A DNA stretch of 64,000 bases from positions 434,164 to 498,163 of the forward strand of contig NZ_LMKC01000003.1 in the NCBI RefSeq assembly GCF_001421355.1. The letters are read 5' to 3'. A program made the position numbers and the translations under genes. This DNA comes from Sphingomonas sp. Leaf9. GTDB taxonomy: Bacteria > Pseudomonadota > Alphaproteobacteria > Sphingomonadales > Sphingomonadaceae. Shown piece by piece: positions 8,414 through 15,685 of the stretch (its first letter is position 1; each line of letters starts with the position of its first letter). The notes under the pieces were generated by a model. That model saw only the letters and a program-made list of their open reading frames with translations. It was not told where the DNA came from and ran no database searches.

Positions 8414-11221
8414 ATGCAGCACCGTCGCGCCTATGCAACGCTCCTTCTCCTAACCTCGCAACTGGTCGCGCCGGCCGTGCTGGCACAGACCGCACCCGCG
8501 CCGACGACCGCGACTCCGCCGGTCGTGCAGACCGGGACGCAGCCCGATGCCGCGCCAGCACCGCAGGACGGGGCCACGAACGACGCCCCGGCCGAAGTCT
8601 CCTCGCCCGGTTTCGATGAATCGGCGGCAGAGGAAATCGTCGTCGTCGGCCGCAACATCCCGAACGTCGTGCGCGCCACGCCGCAGATCGTGTCGGTGCT
8701 GTCGGAGGCCGATATCGCCCGCACCGGCGACGGCGATATTGCCGGCGCGCTGACCCGCGTCACTGGCCTGTCGGTCGTCGGCGGCGGCTTCGTGTATGTG
8801 CGCGGCCTTGGCGATCGCTATTCGTCGTCGCTGCTCAACGGGTCGCCGCTGCCCAGTCCCGAACCGCTGCGCCGTTCGGTTCCGCTGGACATTTTCCCGA
8901 CGTCGATCGTCGGATCGGCGCTGGTGCAGAAGACCTATTCGGTCAACTTCCCCGGCGAATTCGGCGGCGGCGTCATCAACCTGACGTCGAAGGCGATCCC
9001 GAAGAAGAACTTCCTGTCGATCGGCGGATCGATCGCCGCCGATACGGTGACGACCAGCGAGCTGGGCTATGTCTATGCCGGCGGCAAGGCCGACTGGCTG
9101 GGCTATGACGACGGCACGCGCGGCGTTCCCGCCTTCATCCGCAACGCGGAAAACGGCTCGGGCATCTTCAATGCGCAGCAGGTCGCACAGCTGAACAACG
9201 CGCGCACCACGTTGTTGCAGGTCAACAACCAGCTGCCCGCCAACCTGTCGGGCGAGATTGCCGGCGGGTCGGTGTTCGATATCGGCAGCGACCGGCTGGG
9301 CGTCATCGCCTCGCTCGGCCTGTCGAACACGTTCCGCACCCGCGACGCGATCCAGCAGGATAGCGTCAGCGAAAACGGCACCGTCCGGAACGACTTCCGC
9401 ACCGTGCTGACCGATAATCGCATCGTCGCGAACGCGCTGGTCGGCCTCGGCTATGAGTTCAACGACAACACGCTGCGCTGGACCAACGTCTACATCCACG
9501 ACACGCTGAAGCAGGGCCGCCTTGCGGGCTCGGAAGCGTACAACAACTTCAGCGGCCTGCGCCTGCAGCAGAACACCAACTGGTTCGAACGCCAGCTGCT
9601 CGAAACGCAGATCGTTGGCGAATTTAAGCTGACCGACGCGCTGAAGTTCGACGCGCGCGGTGCGTATGCCAATTCGAAGCGCAATGCGCCGTATGAGCGG
9701 CAGTTCGACTATCTCTGCTCGAACCGCACCACCAACGGCTATTCGATCACCAGCGATGGCGCTCCGTTCTCGCGCGGGTTCAACTGCAACGGCGCGTATC
9801 AGGTGACGCAGCGCTTTTCGCCCTTCGCCAGCGTGGTGTTCAGCGAGCTGAACGAGAACCTCTACACCGGTCAGGCCGATCTGGCATACAAGCTGCCGAC
9901 CGATCGACCCATCACGTTGTCGACCGGTTATTTCTATTCGAACACCGATCGCAATTCACGCCGGCTTCAGTTCAACTACCAGACCAGCGATGGCGCGGGC
10001 ACGGCCCCTGGTTTCCCCAACAACCTGCTCCGGCCCGATTACCTGCTGTCGCCGGACTCGCTGTTCAACGCCTGTCCGCAGCGTGGGACCGGGGCCTGCA
10101 CCATCCAGCTGCAGTTCAACACGCAGAACGGCGCCTATGCCTATGATGCCGGCCTCGAAATCCATGCCGGCTATGCGCAGGCCGAAGCAGAAATCAGCGA
10201 CGGACTGCGCGCGGTTGCCGGTGTGCGCTATGAAACGGCGCGTGAGGTTGTGACGCCGATCGGCAATCCGTCGACGATCCTCAAGAACGGGTACTGGCTG
10301 CCGGCGGGCACGCTGACGTGGAATTTCGCGTCGGACATGCAGGCCCGGCTGAGCGGGGCAAAGACGATCTCGCGTCCGCAGTTCCGCGAACTGGCACCAC
10401 AGCAGTTCCGCGATCCCGACTCCGACCGCCTGTTCTTCGGTAACCCGAACCTGCGCGACTCCGAATTGTGGAACCTCGAAGCACGCTATGAATGGTTCTT
10501 TGGCCGCGACCAGCGCGCGACGGCCGCCGGCTTCTACAAGCGGATCGATCGCCCGATCGAACAGGCCGGTTTCTATCCCAGTCCCGACGCCACGCTGCAG
10601 ACCGGCTTCACCTATCTGCCCAAGGCAACCCTGTGGGGCGCCGAGGTCGAAGCGCAGAAGTACATTCCGCTCGAAAGCCTCGGCAATTTCTTCGCGACGC
10701 GGCGCCTGCTGCTGCTGGCGAACTACACCTATACCCAATCGCAGATCACTGCGGATGGCAGCTGCGTGCCCAATCCGGCGGCGGCGCTGGGTTCGCCCGG
10801 TATCGGCGGCTGCGCGGCAGGCTTTGGTCGCGCCAACCTGCTGTTCCGCGACGGCGCACCGCTCACCGGTCAGTCGGACCATCTGGTGAACGTGCAGGTC
10901 GGGCTGGAGGACACCGCCAACCTTTCGCAGCTCACCCTGCTTTTCAACTATGCCAGCGATCGCGTGACCAACCGTGGCCCGTCGAACCTGTCGGGGCAGG
11001 GGTTCCAGCCCGATATCGTCGAGCGTCCGGGCATCCGCCTTGACCTTGTGGCGCGGCAGGGCTTCGAAGTCGCTGGTGCGAACCTCGAAGTGAAGGCGGA
11101 AGCGCGCAACCTGACCGGTACGCGTTATTCGGAAAGCCAGAATTTCGGTGGCAATCCGGTGTATATCAATCGCTACGACCTCGGTCGGATGTTCTCGTTG
11201 GGTATCACCGCCCAGTTCTGA
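8414..11221 (+). CDS. TonB-dependent outer-membrane receptor
   Basis: A 935-aa outer-membrane transporter. The signal peptide ends near AVLAQ (residue 25). A Pro/Ala-rich linker leads to the TonB-box-like AAEEIVVVGRN (about residues 71-81). The plug domain then shows TPQIVSVLSEADIARTG and YVRGLGDRYSSSLLNGSPLP, and GEFGGGVINLTSK marks the plug/barrel transition. The remaining 700 residues alternate aromatic-rich strands and end in LGITAQF with a terminal Phe, as in beta-barrels. The plug resembles large receptors for carbohydrate or unknown polymers rather than classic siderophore receptors. It is likely co-transcribed with the lipoprotein upstream. The substrate is unknown. Confidence 0.92.
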   Translation: MQHRRAYATLLLLTSQLVAPAVLAQTAPAPTTATPPVVQTGTQPDAAPAPQDGATNDAPAEVSSPGFDESAAEEIVVVGRNIPNVVRATPQIVSVLSEADIARTGDGDIAGALTRVTGLSVVGGGFVYVRGLGDRYSSSLLNGSPLPSPEPLRRSVPLDIFPTSIVGSALVQKTYSVNFPGEFGGGVINLTSKAIPKKNFLSIGGSIAADTVTTSELGYVYAGGKADWLGYDDGTRGVPAFIRNAENGSGIFNAQQVAQLNNARTTLLQVNNQLPANLSGEIAGGSVFDIGSDRLGVIASLGLSNTFRTRDAIQQDSVSENGTVRNDFRTVLTDNRIVANALVGLGYEFNDNTLRWTNVYIHDTLKQGRLAGSEAYNNFSGLRLQQNTNWFERQLLETQIVGEFKLTDALKFDARGAYANSKRNAPYERQFDYLCSNRTTNGYSITSDGAPFSRGFNCNGAYQVTQRFSPFASVVFSELNENLYTGQADLAYKLPTDRPITLSTGYFYSNTDRNSRRLQFNYQTSDGAGTAPGFPNNLLRPDYLLSPDSLFNACPQRGTGACTIQLQFNTQNGAYAYDAGLEIHAGYAQAEAEISDGLRAVAGVRYETAREVVTPIGNPSTILKNGYWLPAGTLTWNFASDMQARLSGAKTISRPQFRELAPQQFRDPDSDRLFFGNPNLRDSELWNLEARYEWFFGRDQRATAAGFYKRIDRPIEQAGFYPSPDATLQTGFTYLPKATLWGAEVEAQKYIPLESLGNFFATRRLLLLANYTYTQSQITADGSCVPNPAAALGSPGIGGCAAGFGRANLLFRDGAPLTGQSDHLVNVQVGLEDTANLSQLTLLFNYASDRVTNRGPSNLSGQGFQPDIVERPGIRLDLVARQGFEVAGANLEVKAEARNLTGTRYSESQNFGGNPVYINRYDLGRMFSLGITAQF

Positions 11222-11238
11222 TCCGGTTCGAAGCGACC

Positions 11239-11274
11239 GGACGGGCCGTCGGCAGCGATGCCGGCGGCCCGTCC
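11239..11274. terminator. bidirectional-type hairpin between convergent genes
   Basis: A 15-bp stem (11239-11253 with 11260-11274, one G-U) and a 6-nt loop. It sits in the short gap between the stop of the receptor gene and the stop of the oppositely oriented oxygenase gene. No T-run is present on either side. Confidence 0.55.
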
Positions 11275-11278
11275 GCGT

Positions 11279-11950
11279 TCAACCCCAGAGGCGTTCGCGA
11301 AACCACTTCGTAAGGACATATTTGGTGCCTTCGCGCACCTTCATCCCGTGATGCAGCGTCGCCGGGTTGGGCGTGCCGTCGGCGCGCAGGTTGTTCCACG
11401 CCAGCAGCTTGCCGGCTTCGGGCTGGACGATCTTGTCGATTGCCTTGAACCGGGTGGCACCGCCGGCATTCGGTTCGTTCAGGTACAGCATGACCGTCCA
11501 CGTCCGATTGCCCGCGACCGAGCAATATTTCGCGAAGTCGCCGCCCTGCGGGTCGAAATAGTCGGTATGCGCCTTGAACTCCTGCCCGACGGCATAGCGT
11601 TGCCCCTGGAGCGGTTCGCCATGCGATGGGTCGAGGCCGCAGAAATCGAAGATCAGCGCCTCCGCTGCCGCCACCACCGGGTCGCTCGAATCGAGGTCGC
11701 AGGTCTCGCTGGTGCGAAAGGTCGGATCACCATTGGCATCGGCGATGGTCGACGGCCGCCGCTTCGCATCGATCCGTTCGATCAGCGCGGTGCACAGGTC
11801 GGCGGGGATCAGCGCGCGGCGGATGAACAGCGACAGTTTCGCGCTCGGCACGCGCTGTACGCCCGGCTGGGCCAGGATGTGGGCGACGACCGGTTCGGAG
11901 GGCTTACCGGAACCCAGATTCGGCCGGGCGGGGGCAGGGGGCGTTTGCAT
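11279..11950 (-). CDS. 2-oxoglutarate/Fe(II)-dependent oxygenase, prolyl 4-hydroxylase type
   Basis: A 223-aa soluble oxygenase of the P4H alpha-subunit family, which hydroxylates a protein or small-molecule substrate using Fe(II), O2 and 2-oxoglutarate. The iron triad is visible as HTD (in FKAHTDYFD) and the distal His in LHHGMKV, followed by the basic residue zone GTKYVLTKW that binds 2-oxoglutarate. The double-stranded beta-helix core runs from about residue 110 to the C-terminus. Start: ATG 11950, with GGAA 8 nt upstream on the minus strand; the open frame continues upstream only by reading the antisense of tRNA-His. It converges on the TonB receptor gene. The substrate is unknown. Confidence 0.85.
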   Translation of the reverse strand: MQTPPAPARPNLGSGKPSEPVVAHILAQPGVQRVPSAKLSLFIRRALIPADLCTALIERIDAKRRPSTIADANGDPTFRTSETCDLDSSDPVVAAAEALIFDFCGLDPSHGEPLQGQRYAVGQEFKAHTDYFDPQGGDFAKYCSVAGNRTWTVMLYLNEPNAGGATRFKAIDKIVQPEAGKLLAWNNLRADGTPNPATLHHGMKVREGTKYVLTKWFRERLWG

Positions 11951-11990
11951 GAAGAATTTCCTGCCAGAACGATTATCGTTACGCCACTGC

Positions 11991-12019
11991 TTGACCGATG
12001 CGCGAGGCACCGCTAAGCG
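11991..12019 (+). promoter_or_regulatory. candidate tRNA-His promoter
   Basis: TTGACC (11991-11996), 17-nt spacer, TAAGCG (12014-12019), ending 11 nt before the tRNA. It is divergent from the oxygenase gene. Confidence 0.55.
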
Positions 12020-12030
12020 CGCCACTCCAC

Positions 12031-12108
12031 GGCGACCGTAGTTCAATTGGTTAGAGCGCCGGCTTGTGATGCCGGAAGTTGCGGGTTCAAGTCCCGTCGG
12101 TCGCCCCA
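12031..12108 (+). tRNA. tRNA-His (anticodon GTG)
   Basis: The cloverleaf has an encoded extra 5' G (G-1 at 12031) opposite C73, the identity element of tRNA-His. Acceptor GCGACCG pairs with CGGTCGC; the anticodon loop TTGTGAT gives GTG; the T-loop is GGTTCAAGTCC; the CCA end is encoded. A dehydrogenase gene starts 27 bp downstream. Confidence 0.97.
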
Positions 12109-12134
12109 TCCTTTACAGCGCTGGAGCCGCCGCC

Positions 12135-13184
12135 GTGCAGACCGATTGGGGTTATCCCGACTTCGACGATCACGAGGGCATCCACCTCTTTTCCGATCAT
12201 CAGACCGGCCTGCGCTGCGTCATCGCGGTCCATTCGACCGCGCTGGGTCCGGCGGCGGGCGGTGTCCGCTTCTGGCGTTACGCCAATAGCGACGCGGCGG
12301 TCACCGACGCGCTGCGCCTGTCACGCGGCATGAGTTTCAAGAACGCGATGGCCGGGCTGCCGATGGGCGGCGGCAAGGGCGTGGTGCTGGCGCCCGAGGG
12401 TGGTGCCAAGACGCCCGAACTGCTCGCCGCATTCGGCCGCGCGGTCGAATCGCTTGGCGGTCGCTATGTCACGGCCGAGGACGTCGGCATGTCGGAAGCC
12501 GACATGATCACCATTTCCGGCTCGACCAAGTACGTGTCGGGCCTCCCGGTCGCGGCGGGCAATGCCGGTGGCGATCCGGGCCCGTTCACCGCGATGGGCG
12601 TCTATCTGGGCGTCCGCGCGGCGGCCAAGCGGGCGCTGGGCAGCGACGACATGCGTGGCGTGCGCGTTGCGGTGCAGGGTGTCGGTTCGGTCGGTGGCGG
12701 CCTCGCCCGCCTGCTGGCGAAGGACGGTGCCGTCCTGACGCTGGCCGACGTCAACGAGGCGCGTGCCGAAGCGCTGGCGAGCGAGCTGGGCGCGACGACC
12801 GCCGATCCGGCATCGGTCCTGACGCTGGAGGCCGATATCGTCAGCCCCAATGCGCTGGGCGCGGTGCTGGACGAAGCAACCATCGCGGCGCTTCGGTGCA
12901 AGGCGGTGGCCGGCGGCGCCAACAACCAGCTGGCGACGGCGGCAGAGGGCAAGCGCCTGCAGGATCGCGGCATTCTGTACGCTCCCGATTACGTCATCAA
13001 TGCCGGCGGCATCATCAACGTGGCGCTGGAATATCTCGGCCAGGGTGACCGCGCCGAAGTGGAATCGCGGATCGCGCGCATCCCCGACCGGCTGGTGCAG
13101 GTGTGGGACGAGAGCGACGCGAGCGGCAAGCCGCATTCCGACGTCGCCGATGCCATTGCCCGCCGCCTGATCGGTCGCGGGTGA
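12135..13184 (+). CDS. Glu/Leu/Phe/Val dehydrogenase family protein (leucine dehydrogenase-like)
   Basis: A 349-aa NAD(P)-dependent amino-acid dehydrogenase catalysing reversible oxidative deamination, probably of branched-chain amino acids. The N-terminal domain carries the catalytic Lys pair in SFKNA (K69) and MGGGKGV (K81), at nearly the same numbering as K68/K80 of Bacillus leucine dehydrogenase. The Rossmann domain shows VAVQGVGSVGGGLARLL followed by the acidic D of LADVN, which favours NAD+. The frame is open back through the tRNA, but the GTG at 12135 has GGAG 8 nt upstream and gives the family length, so I use it. Valine or phenylalanine as preferred substrate cannot be excluded. Confidence 0.88.
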   Translation: MQTDWGYPDFDDHEGIHLFSDHQTGLRCVIAVHSTALGPAAGGVRFWRYANSDAAVTDALRLSRGMSFKNAMAGLPMGGGKGVVLAPEGGAKTPELLAAFGRAVESLGGRYVTAEDVGMSEADMITISGSTKYVSGLPVAAGNAGGDPGPFTAMGVYLGVRAAAKRALGSDDMRGVRVAVQGVGSVGGGLARLLAKDGAVLTLADVNEARAEALASELGATTADPASVLTLEADIVSPNALGAVLDEATIAALRCKAVAGGANNQLATAAEGKRLQDRGILYAPDYVINAGGIINVALEYLGQGDRAEVESRIARIPDRLVQVWDESDASGKPHSDVADAIARRLIGRG

Positions 13185-13203
13185 TACTGCTACCGGTCGG
13201 GCG

Positions 13204-14088
13204 TCAGCGCTCGACCGGTGCCATGACCTCGATGATTCCGGCGGCGATCTTCGCCATCACCGGCGTCTTGGCCAGCACCTCACCATCGATCGAGATCGGC
13301 AGCGGCGGATTGGTCTCGATCCGCAGTGCCTGCCCATGAAAGGTGATGGTGTCGACCCGGCGGGAATCGAGCCGGAAAAATCCGGCCGCCCAATTGCGCA
13401 CCAGGCTGCGCTTGCCGCGGCCCGCCACGACCTGAACAATGATTTCCCCGCTGTCGAGCCGCGCCTCCTCGACCAGTTCGGTGCCGCCGTGGAAGCGGCC
13501 GTTCGAGATGCGCACTTCGGTCGCCATCATCCGCTTGGCGGTCTCGCCCTGTCCGACGATCAGCTCGAACGGATGGAATTTCGCGAATTGCAGCGTCGCC
13601 CACGCCAGATAACCGACCCGTCCGAACAGCCGCTTGATACCATGCGGGACGGTCTTGGCGATCTGCGGTGAGAGGCCGATCGCGGCACAGTTCGCGAAAT
13701 AATCGCCGTCGATCATGCCCAGGTCGATGCGGCGTGGCTCGCCGGTCTTCAACACCTCGATCGCGCCGGGAATGTCGAGCGGGATGCCGAGTGTCCGGCA
13801 GAAGCTGTTCGCGGTGCCGAGCGGCAGGACGCCCAGGATCACGTCATGGCCCAGCAGATAGTCGACGAGGCTGCTGATCGTCCCGTCGCCACCGCCCAGG
13901 ATCACCATGTCGGGCTTGGCCGCCAGCGCGCGCTTCAGCGTCGGGACCAGCTGATCGGGGTTTTCGACGGCATGCGCGTCGACCTCGAACGCGGCGCCCT
14001 TCAGCGCGCTGCAGGCCTGCGCGAACTGGTTCTGCCCGCTACGCGACCGGGCGTTGACGATCATGGCGGCAGTGCGGATGCGGTTCAT
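13204..14088 (-). CDS. diacylglycerol kinase-family lipid kinase
   Basis: A 294-aa protein of the DAGK/YegS/sphingosine kinase family, transferring phosphate from ATP to a lipid hydroxyl at the membrane. The nucleotide-binding loop GGGDGT is at residues 65-70, preceded by VNARSRSGQN near the N-terminus. The second conserved block GVLPLGTANSFCRTLGIP is the family's substrate/ATP motif, and SIDGEV lies near the C-terminus. The start is set at ATG 14088 because MNRIRTAAMIVN matches the usual beginning; the open frame continues upstream without a better start. In sphingolipid-making sphingomonads a ceramide or sphingosine substrate is conceivable, but that is only inference. Divergent from hemB. 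Confidence 0.85.
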   Translation of the reverse strand: MNRIRTAAMIVNARSRSGQNQFAQACSALKGAAFEVDAHAVENPDQLVPTLKRALAAKPDMVILGGGDGTISSLVDYLLGHDVILGVLPLGTANSFCRTLGIPLDIPGAIEVLKTGEPRRIDLGMIDGDYFANCAAIGLSPQIAKTVPHGIKRLFGRVGYLAWATLQFAKFHPFELIVGQGETAKRMMATEVRISNGRFHGGTELVEEARLDSGEIIVQVVAGRGKRSLVRNWAAGFFRLDSRRVDTITFHGQALRIETNPPLPISIDGEVLAKTPVMAKIAAGIIEVMAPVER

Positions 14089-14171
14089 GGCGTCGGTAAC
14101 GCCCCGTAACGAAATTCGACGCAAGTCACTTTCGGTTGATCGGTCGAACCGCATGGCCCACAAGTCGCGCC

Positions 14172-15158
14172 ATGTCCGCTGCTTATCCCGCGCTGCGCCT
14201 GCGCCGTACCCGTGCCACCGGCTGGAGCCGCCGGCTCCACGCCGAAACCATCCTGACCCCGGCCGACCTGATCTGGCCGCTGTTTGTGACGGAAGGCGAA
14301 GGCGAGCCGGTGAAGGCGTTGCCGGGCGTGTCGCGCTGGAGCCTGGCCGGCATCGTCGATCGCGCGCGCGAGGCTCGTGATCTGGGCATTCCGGTCGTTG
14401 CGCTGTTCCCCAATACCCCGCGCGACCTGCGCAGCGACGATGGGGCGGAAGCATTCAATCCCGATAATCTGATGTGCCGCGCGATCCGCGCGATCAAGGA
14501 TGCGGTGCCGGAGGTCGGCGTGCTGACCGACGTCGCGCTCGACCCTTACACATCGCACGGGCATGACGGGATCGTCGACGCATCGGGCTATGTCCTGAAC
14601 GACGTGACGTCGGAGGCGCTGGTGCGGCAGGCGCTGGTGCAGGCGGAGGCGGGCAGCGATATCGTCGCCCCGTCCGACATGATGGACGGCCGGGTCGCGG
14701 CGATCCGCGACGCGCTGGAAACCGGCGGGCACCATAATGTGCAGATCATGGCCTATGCCGCCAAATATGCCAGCGCCTTTTACGGTCCGTTCCGCGATGC
14801 GGTCGGCACGCACGGGCTGCTGAAGGGCGACAAGAAGACCTATCAGATGGACCCGGCGAACAGCGAGGAAGCGTTGCGCGAAGTCGCGCTCGACCTCGCC
14901 GAAGGTGCCGACAGCGTGATGATCAAGCCCGGCCTGCCCTATCTCGACATCATCACGCGGGTGAAGGCGGCGTTCGAGGTGCCGGTCTTCGCCTATCAGG
15001 TGTCGGGCGAATATGCGCTGATCGAGGCGGGCGTGGCGGCGGGCGTGGCGGATCGTGACGCGATGGTGCTGGAAACGCTGCTGGCGTTCAAACGCGCTGG
15101 CTGTTCGGGGGTGCTGACCTATCACGCCGCCCACGCCGCGCGGTTGCTGGGCGCATGA
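14172..15158 (+). CDS. hemB: delta-aminolevulinic acid dehydratase (porphobilinogen synthase)
   Basis: Condenses two 5-aminolevulinate molecules to porphobilinogen in heme and corrin synthesis; 328 aa, cytosolic, octameric in the family. The two Schiff-base lysines are K198 (MAYAAKYAS) and K252 (SVMIKPGLPYLD). The segment that binds catalytic zinc through cysteines in other HemB enzymes here reads DVALDPYTSHGHDG, with Asp in place of Cys, so this is the Mg2+-type enzyme. The start ATG 14172 (MSAAYPALRLRR) is chosen by family length; its ribosome-binding site is weak. The GNAT gene overlaps its stop by 4 nt. Confidence 0.96.
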   Translation: MSAAYPALRLRRTRATGWSRRLHAETILTPADLIWPLFVTEGEGEPVKALPGVSRWSLAGIVDRAREARDLGIPVVALFPNTPRDLRSDDGAEAFNPDNLMCRAIRAIKDAVPEVGVLTDVALDPYTSHGHDGIVDASGYVLNDVTSEALVRQALVQAEAGSDIVAPSDMMDGRVAAIRDALETGGHHNVQIMAYAAKYASAFYGPFRDAVGTHGLLKGDKKTYQMDPANSEEALREVALDLAEGADSVMIKPGLPYLDIITRVKAAFEVPVFAYQVSGEYALIEAGVAAGVADRDAMVLETLLAFKRAGCSGVLTYHAAHAARLLGA

Positions 15159-15685
15159 TCGATACCGAGCGGCTGGTCCTTCGCCCCTATGAGGTACGCG
15201 ATCGTCCGGTAATCCTGTCGCACGTCGCCGATGCGGAGGTCATGCGGTTCCTGATCGCACTGCCGACTGAAGCGGACGTCGACGCCGCGATCGCCCGGCA
15301 GAACGGGTATCAGCGCGATCACGGCTATTGTTTCTGGAGCGTCGAGGAGCGGGCGAGCGGCGCGTTCGTCGGCGTGTGCGGGTTGAAGCCCGGTGCGCCC
15401 GGCACCCCGGTCGAAGGGGCGGTCGAGATCGGCTGGCGGTTCGGGCGTGACCATTGGGGACGCGGTTTCGCGCGCGAAGCGGCGGCGGCGGCGCTGGACT
15501 GGGGGTTCGCCAACCTGCCGGTCGATCGGATCGGTGCGATCACCATATTGCCCAACACCCGCAGTTGGGGGCTGATGGAGCGGATCGGCATGGTGCGCGA
15601 TCACGCCGCCGATTTCGATCATCCGATCCTGCCCAACGACAGCCCGTTCAAACGCCACATCACCTATTGGAAAACGCGTCCGTGA
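15155..15685 (+). CDS. GNAT-family N-acetyltransferase (RimJ/RimL-like)
   Basis: A 176-aa acetyl-CoA-dependent acetyltransferase. It starts with the RimJ/RimL hallmark IDTERLVLRPYEVRD. The acetyl-CoA pyrophosphate loop is WGRGFAREA (about residues 103-111), after the strand EIGWRFGRDHW. The C-terminal part has NTRSWGLMERIGM, the usual N-S-W-x-L/M-x-E-R-I-G-M end. Its ATG overlaps the hemB stop (ATGA) and its own stop overlaps the next GTG, so the three genes form one coupled unit. The substrate (ribosomal protein, other protein or small amine) cannot be read from sequence. Confidence 0.88.
   Translation: MIDTERLVLRPYEVRDRPVILSHVADAEVMRFLIALPTEADVDAAIARQNGYQRDHGYCFWSVEERASGAFVGVCGLKPGAPGTPVEGAVEIGWRFGRDHWGRGFAREAAAAALDWGFANLPVDRIGAITILPNTRSWGLMERIGMVRDHAADFDHPILPNDSPFKRHITYWKTRP

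Noticed and set aside
11951..12109. N-terminal extension of the oxygenase (GLEPATSGITSRRS)
   Set aside because: It reads the antisense strand of tRNA-His. The ATG at 11950 has an RBS and gives the family length.
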